From: Halopenitus salinus
GTDB taxonomy: Archaea > Halobacteriota > Halobacteria > Halobacteriales > Haloferacaceae
DNA length: 64,000 bases
NCBI RefSeq assembly: GCF_042662125.1
Contig: NZ_JBHSXL010000009.1
Location: 372,001 to 436,000 of the forward strand
Direction of reading: 5' to 3'
The notes beneath the pieces are model-generated. The model saw nothing but the letters and a program-made list of their open reading frames with translations. It did not search any database and was not told where the DNA came from. Of the stretch, positions 60,144 through 64,000 are shown in pieces; position 1 is the stretch's first letter; each line of letters begins with the position of its first letter. A program made the translations under genes and the position numbers.

Positions 60144-61396
60144 GCGACGATGCCGACGGACCGCCGGAGACGCCGACGAGGCGGTCGTACCTGAAGGCCG
60201 GCGGGTCGGTCCTCGCCGCCGGACTGCTCGCCGGCTGTACCGGCGAGACGGGAGAAAACTCGGTCAACGGCTCGGATCCGGCGACGACGAGTTCGGAACC
60301 GACGGCGGAATCGACGACGGCGGAATCGAGCACTGACACCGATGCCGGTACCGAGGACGGGTCCTACGCGGTCTCGATGTCGCCGATGGGGGAGGTCGCC
60401 TTCGAGGAGCCGCCGGAGACCATCTTCACGCGGTTGACCCACCACGCGGGCATGGCCTTCGCGTTGGGACGTGGTGACTCGATCACGGCGATGCACGCGC
60501 CCGAGTACTACGACGGGCTGTGGAACCAGTTCGTCAAGCGCCTCCCGGGAGTCTCGCTCGATTGGACCGGGCTGTACTCCTCGTGGGAGCCGAGCAAGGA
60601 GAAGCTCTACGAGCTCGACAGCGACGTCCACCTCGCGGACCCGGCCTGGATCACGAAACAGGACGACTGGAACGTGGACGAGATCGAGGAGATCGCCGCC
60701 ACCGTCTCGCCGTGGTTCGGGAACTCGTTGAGCGATCGACACGCCGAACCAGCCCCGGCCTACGCCGACGGCTACGAGTACTACACGCTCTGGGAGCAGT
60801 TCGAGCTGGTCGCCGAGGCGTTTCGAGAGCGGGAGCGGTACGACGCCCTCGCGACGGTCCACGAGGAGCTGTTGGCGACCATCGAGGACGGCCTCCCCGT
60901 CGAGTCCGAACGCCCCTCGGCCGTGATGCTGGCGTCGGCCGATCTGAACGAGATCTACGCCTACACGCTGAGCAATCCCGGATTCTTGACCGCCCACACG
61001 CGGCCGCTCGGCGCCCGCGACGCCTTCGAGGGGTCGGTGGAATCGAACTCCGTGGTCGACTTCGAGACGCTGCTCGAGGCCGACCCCGACGTCATCCTGT
61101 TCCTCGGCGGCTTCGAGCCGGGGACGAGCCTCCCGAGACGCCGCGAGGCGTTCCGCTCCGACCCGGTGGCCTCGGAGATCACGGCGGTCCAAACCGGCCG
61201 GATGTATCCGCAGGGAGCCAGGTACCAGGGGCCGATCCTCAACCTGTTCCAGCTCGAGATGACCGCCAAACAGCTGTATCCCGACGCCTTCGGCGAATGG
61301 CCCACCTACGAGGAGGGACCGTATCCGGAGATCCCCGCGGAGGAGCGGCTGTTCGACCGGCAGCGCGTCGCCGACGCCATCAACGGAAACGTGTAG
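60140..61396 (+). CDS. Iron-chelate ABC substrate-binding lipoprotein 2
   Basis: A 418-residue paralogue of the preceding protein, with RR at 14-15, lipobox Cys at about 33 (GLLAGC), an acidic linker and the same domain (VAFEEPPETIFTRLTHHAGMAFALGRGDSI, EADPDVILFLGG, GPILNLFQLEMTAKQLYPDAF). Its ATG overlaps the first gene's stop by four bases. Two binding proteins sharing one permease and one ATPase suggests two different chelates. Key binding residues differ between the two and are not assigned here. Confidence 0.92.
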   Translation: MSDDADGPPETPTRRSYLKAGGSVLAAGLLAGCTGETGENSVNGSDPATTSSEPTAESTTAESSTDTDAGTEDGSYAVSMSPMGEVAFEEPPETIFTRLTHHAGMAFALGRGDSITAMHAPEYYDGLWNQFVKRLPGVSLDWTGLYSSWEPSKEKLYELDSDVHLADPAWITKQDDWNVDEIEEIAATVSPWFGNSLSDRHAEPAPAYADGYEYYTLWEQFELVAEAFRERERYDALATVHEELLATIEDGLPVESERPSAVMLASADLNEIYAYTLSNPGFLTAHTRPLGARDAFEGSVESNSVVDFETLLEADPDVILFLGGFEPGTSLPRRREAFRSDPVASEITAVQTGRMYPQGARYQGPILNLFQLEMTAKQLYPDAFGEWPTYEEGPYPEIPAEERLFDRQRVADAINGNV

Positions 61397-61523
61397 GGGC
61401 GTGACCGACGGAATCCGGTAGGGCGCGCCATCGACGGAAGCGCGTAGATGGGTCGGCGTACCTGAACCCCGCGGCGACCCCGTGAGAAAAGGATTAACCG
61501 TCGGGGGCCGAACCCCCGTTCGG

Positions 61524-62354
61524 ATGCAGGTCACGCTTTTGGGAACCGGCGACACGACCGGGACCCCGACGGTCGGCTGTACGTGTGAGACCTGCCGGAC
61601 CGCCCGCGATCGCGGGATCTCCAGATCGCGGTTCTCGGTCCACGTGCAACACGAGGAGACCGGCGAATCGCTGCTCGTCGACTTCAGCCCCGACTTCCGC
61701 CAGCAGTTCCTCGAGAACGACGTGCCGCTTCCGGAGGCGGGGATCGTCACCCACGTCCACTTCGACCACCTCGACGGGCTCGGAAACGTCTATCGCGTCC
61801 TCGACTCGCTCACGGTCCACGCCCCGAGCGAGGTCGACCCCGTCACCGAGGAGAGCGTCGCGGGGACGATACGGAACAAGTTCCACTACCTCGAGGACCG
61901 GGTCGGCGTCGCTGCGTGTGATCCCTTCGAGCCGTTCGAGACCTGCGGGTTCGAGGTTCGGTTCGTCCCGGTCGACCACCCGCCGCTTCGCTGTTACGGC
62001 CTCGCGGTCGAGGAACCGGAGACGGGCGCCAAGCTCTCCATCACCGGCGACACGAGCTACGACGTCCCCGAGCGCTCCCGAGAGATACTCGCGAACCCCG
62101 ACCTGCTTTTGGCCGACGCCATCGTGCCGGCGTCGCTTTGCGATCGCCACCCGATCGGCGGGCGTCACGAACGGCCCGACGGAACGCCGCGGACCTTCGG
62201 GACGAAGCACATGACCCGCGAGGGAGCGCTCGACCTCGCCGACGAGCTGTCGGCGGACCGGACGCGCCTCGTCCACCTGGCGCACTTCTACCCGGCGGAG
62301 GAGGCCTTCGAGGAGCCGCTCGCGGTCGACGGCGAGCGGTATCATCTTGAGTAG
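61524..62354 (+). CDS. MBL-fold metallo-hydrolase (PhnP-like)
   Basis: A 276-residue metallo-beta-lactamase fold protein. It starts MQVTLLGTGDTTGTPTVGCTCETC; the CxCxxC is like a structural metal site of PhnP-type phosphodiesterases. The catalytic motif is THVHFDHLDGLGN, with further metal residues in PVDHPPLRCYG, SITGDTSYD and HLAHFYP. A cyclic phosphodiesterase function is possible; the substrate is unknown. The start at 61524 begins the first strand. It is 127 bases after the iron operon and probably separate. Confidence 0.83.
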   Translation: MQVTLLGTGDTTGTPTVGCTCETCRTARDRGISRSRFSVHVQHEETGESLLVDFSPDFRQQFLENDVPLPEAGIVTHVHFDHLDGLGNVYRVLDSLTVHAPSEVDPVTEESVAGTIRNKFHYLEDRVGVAACDPFEPFETCGFEVRFVPVDHPPLRCYGLAVEEPETGAKLSITGDTSYDVPERSREILANPDLLLADAIVPASLCDRHPIGGRHERPDGTPRTFGTKHMTREGALDLADELSADRTRLVHLAHFYPAEEAFEEPLAVDGERYHLE

Positions 62355-62413
62355 CTACGGACGAGCGACGCTTTCGACTCCGAGAGCGTCACCCAAGCCG
62401 GTCGAGTCGCGAT

Positions 62414-63421
62414 TCAGCCGAACCGATCGAGCCCCGACTGACGCCGAGGGGCGGAGGAAGGATCGCGGACCCAGGCCGAGTTCGCCTCGCGGAGCGCCTC
62501 GCAGTCGATCGCGGGCGGATCGTCGCTGTGATAGGCGCGACAGCGCTCCCCGCAGTCCGATCCGGGATCGACGACGCGCTCGAACCGCTCGCAGTACGGC
62601 CGGCCGTCCGCCGTGCCGGTCGCGTGGGCGCACGCCGGCGGGTCGGGTCGCCAGCCCCGTCCGTAGGCGCGTTCGGCGATCCGGCGTCGCTTTCGGGCCT
62701 TCGCGTCCGGGCTCACGATCGCCACGTCGGTGCGGAGACCGTGGTCCTCGCCGATCTCGACGCCGGGATCCTCGGCGGGAAGCGTCGCCGCCTCGCGGAC
62801 GACGCGGCGGTCGCCGGTCCGGGGATCGACGCGGCGGACGCCGACCGCCTCCGGGATCCGGTTGAGGTGGGCCCGCGTGACGTGGGAGGCCGTCGCGAGC
62901 CACACCTCCTCGAAGAGCCCGAGCGCGACGTCGAACCGGAGCTGCGACCGGAGGTCCCCCGGCCGGCCCAGGTCGGGTTTGTTCTCGATCGCGACGAGCC
63001 GGTCGAACCAGTCGTCCGGATAGCGGGCGGTCGCGCGGACCAGATCGCGGCCGTTTCGACGCTCGCGTTCGAGGTAGCCGACGTCGACCGCCCGATCCAC
63101 GACGCCGCGCGCGCGGTCGGGCGGGAGGTCGAACGCGTCGGCGACCGGAACGGCGGTTCCGGGACCGACTCCCGCCTCGAGGGCGGCCGGCGGGATCGAG
63201 TCGGCCGTGATCGCCGCGCGGTCGTCGAATCCGGGTCCGGGCTCGAGGACGCAGACGTCGACGATCCTGGCGCCCGGGGTCGCCACCGCGCCGCCGAGCT
63301 GTCGGGCGACGACGCGGTCCTCGCGTTCGAGCGCGGCACAAAGCGCCAGCTCGAACTGGAACTCCGAGTCGAACCGGTCGGAGTCCTCGGAGCCGTCGGA
63401 GCCGTCGGTCCGGCCGTCCAT
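62414..63421 (-). CDS. Conserved haloarchaeal protein (DUF5787-like)
   Basis: A 335-residue protein. The N-terminal 260 residues look alpha/beta with conserved EFQFELALCAALEREDRVVARQLGG, FDRLVAIENKPDLGRPGDLRSQLRFDVALGLFEEVWLAT and a winged-helix-like middle. The D-x-E-x-K-like IENKPDL is reminiscent of restriction-type nucleases, but this is only a hint. The C-terminus has a zinc-like set of Cys/His (CAHATG, YCERF, DCGERCRAYH). I recall it as DUF5787. Function unknown. Confidence 0.7.
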   Translation of the reverse strand: MDGRTDGSDGSEDSDRFDSEFQFELALCAALEREDRVVARQLGGAVATPGARIVDVCVLEPGPGFDDRAAITADSIPPAALEAGVGPGTAVPVADAFDLPPDRARGVVDRAVDVGYLERERRNGRDLVRATARYPDDWFDRLVAIENKPDLGRPGDLRSQLRFDVALGLFEEVWLATASHVTRAHLNRIPEAVGVRRVDPRTGDRRVVREAATLPAEDPGVEIGEDHGLRTDVAIVSPDAKARKRRRIAERAYGRGWRPDPPACAHATGTADGRPYCERFERVVDPGSDCGERCRAYHSDDPPAIDCEALREANSAWVRDPSSAPRRQSGLDRFG

Positions 63422-63555
63422 GTCGGCACGCGGCGGGCGACGGAGAAAAACCCTCGGCGGCCGTGGCGGCGTCTTGGACGCCCCGGACGCCTCGGACGCC
63501 TCGGGCGTCGATCCGTCTCCGAAACCCGTATTCACGGCGAGGGCCTACGGCGGAT

Positions 63556-63948
63556 ATGCGTCCCGTCACGCGAAATCTCGTGATCGCGATCGTCGTGGTC
63601 GTGGTCGCGCTGCTCGCGCTCGGCGCCCTCCCGAGCTACCTCGGTTCCGGCGAGCCGTACCACCTCACAGCCGAGGAGACGACCGCCGAGGGGCCGGCGG
63701 TCGACGTCACGAACGTCACCGACCGCCGGTACCCGTACCTCACGGAAGCCCTCGAGTCCGAGGACGGCCGCTCGGCGGGGTACCGGGAGGGCCCCTTCGG
63801 GATCAAGGAACACTTCACCCACACGCCGTTCGACGAGGTGGACGCCCTCCGCCAGCGCAGCTCCGCGGCCGTCGCCGAGGACGGGCGAGTGCTCGTGAGC
63901 CACGAGGACGAACGCTACTACCTCGAGGTCACACAGGGGGGCTCATGA
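63556..63948 (+). CDS. Single-pass membrane protein of unknown function
   Basis: A 130-residue protein with one N-terminal hydrophobic helix (LVIAIVVVVVALLALGALPSYL, about 8-29) and an extracellular domain of about 100 residues that ends VSHEDERYYLEVTQGGS. Its last four bases overlap the start of the next gene, which implies translational coupling. No family was recognised. Confidence 0.65.
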   Translation: MRPVTRNLVIAIVVVVVALLALGALPSYLGSGEPYHLTAEETTAEGPAVDVTNVTDRRYPYLTEALESEDGRSAGYREGPFGIKEHFTHTPFDEVDALRQRSSAAVAEDGRVLVSHEDERYYLEVTQGGS

Positions 63949-64000
63949 GCGACGATCGACCGATCGATCACGAGCCGAGCGCCGACCTCCGGGACGTGGA
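63945..64000 (+). CDS. 5' end of an unidentified gene, cut by the window
   Basis: The ATG at 63945 overlaps the stop of the preceding gene. About 18 residues are visible (MSDDRPIDHEPSADLRDV), acidic and without a recognisable motif. Product not determinable. Confidence 0.6.
   Translation, partial: MSDDRPIDHEPSADLRDV

Overview
This window is chromosomal DNA of a halophilic archaeon, most like the Halorubrum/Haloferax group. It is very GC-rich with strongly acidic proteins. Promoters are archaeal, with a TATA element about 25-30 bases ahead of start codons that usually have no leader. Diagnostic genes include CetZ, F420 biosynthesis genes, a fused Kae1-Bud32, the EndA splicing endonuclease, HalOD1 and HTH-10 regulators, a PGF-CTERM-like surface anchor, an intron-bearing elongator tRNA-Met and many small haloarchaeal families of unknown function.

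Layout. 1-7000: the 3' part of a sensor kinase, a DUF2391-type membrane protein, ilvD, the purS-purQ pair, a duplicated PhoU/TrkA-C protein and a ribbon-helix-helix protein. 7100-13100: a region of degenerate repeats, a secreted HExxH protein with a C-terminal sorting signal, a cupin-rhodanese pair, tRNA-Met and small conserved proteins. 13100-27100: a hydrolase, carB, an iron-type alcohol dehydrogenase, a C4 zinc-finger gene followed by endA and trpS, a Ski2/Hel308-like helicase and small regulators. 27100-39700: a DICT protein, a tungsten aldehyde oxidoreductase, MscS, a cetZ-cofC-cofG operon, an epimerase, tmk, and TrkA with two free-standing RAM domains. 39700-49300: Kae1-Bud32, S24e, Tsr3, a Zn/Cd P-type ATPase with an inverted repeat upstream, a beta-CASP nuclease, and tRNA-Thr.

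49200-51070 is a small integration footprint. It is bounded by an intact tRNA-Thr(GGT) and a second 57-base copy of the tRNA's 3' part, and carries a ribbon-helix-helix/RelE-type toxin-antitoxin pair and an AT-rich membrane protein. No integrase remains.

53500-61400 is the most coherent system in the window: an iron regulon. Three promoters each carry two DtxR-type palindromes of the form TTAGGNNNNCCTAA, one with a mismatch. In all three the two centres are 36 bases apart and the TATA element lies between them. They drive a surface CARDB-type protein on one strand. On the other they drive a 29-codon leader ORF, a reduced FAD oxidoreductase, a FecCD permease, a FecE ATPase and two tandem lipoprotein binding proteins. 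The leader ORF's stop overlaps the oxidoreductase start, and it may be translated without a leader. The window ends with an MBL-fold hydrolase, a DUF5787-like protein and the start of another operon.

Function calls rest on motifs and on remembered family signatures, not on searches. DUF numbers are from memory and should be confirmed.
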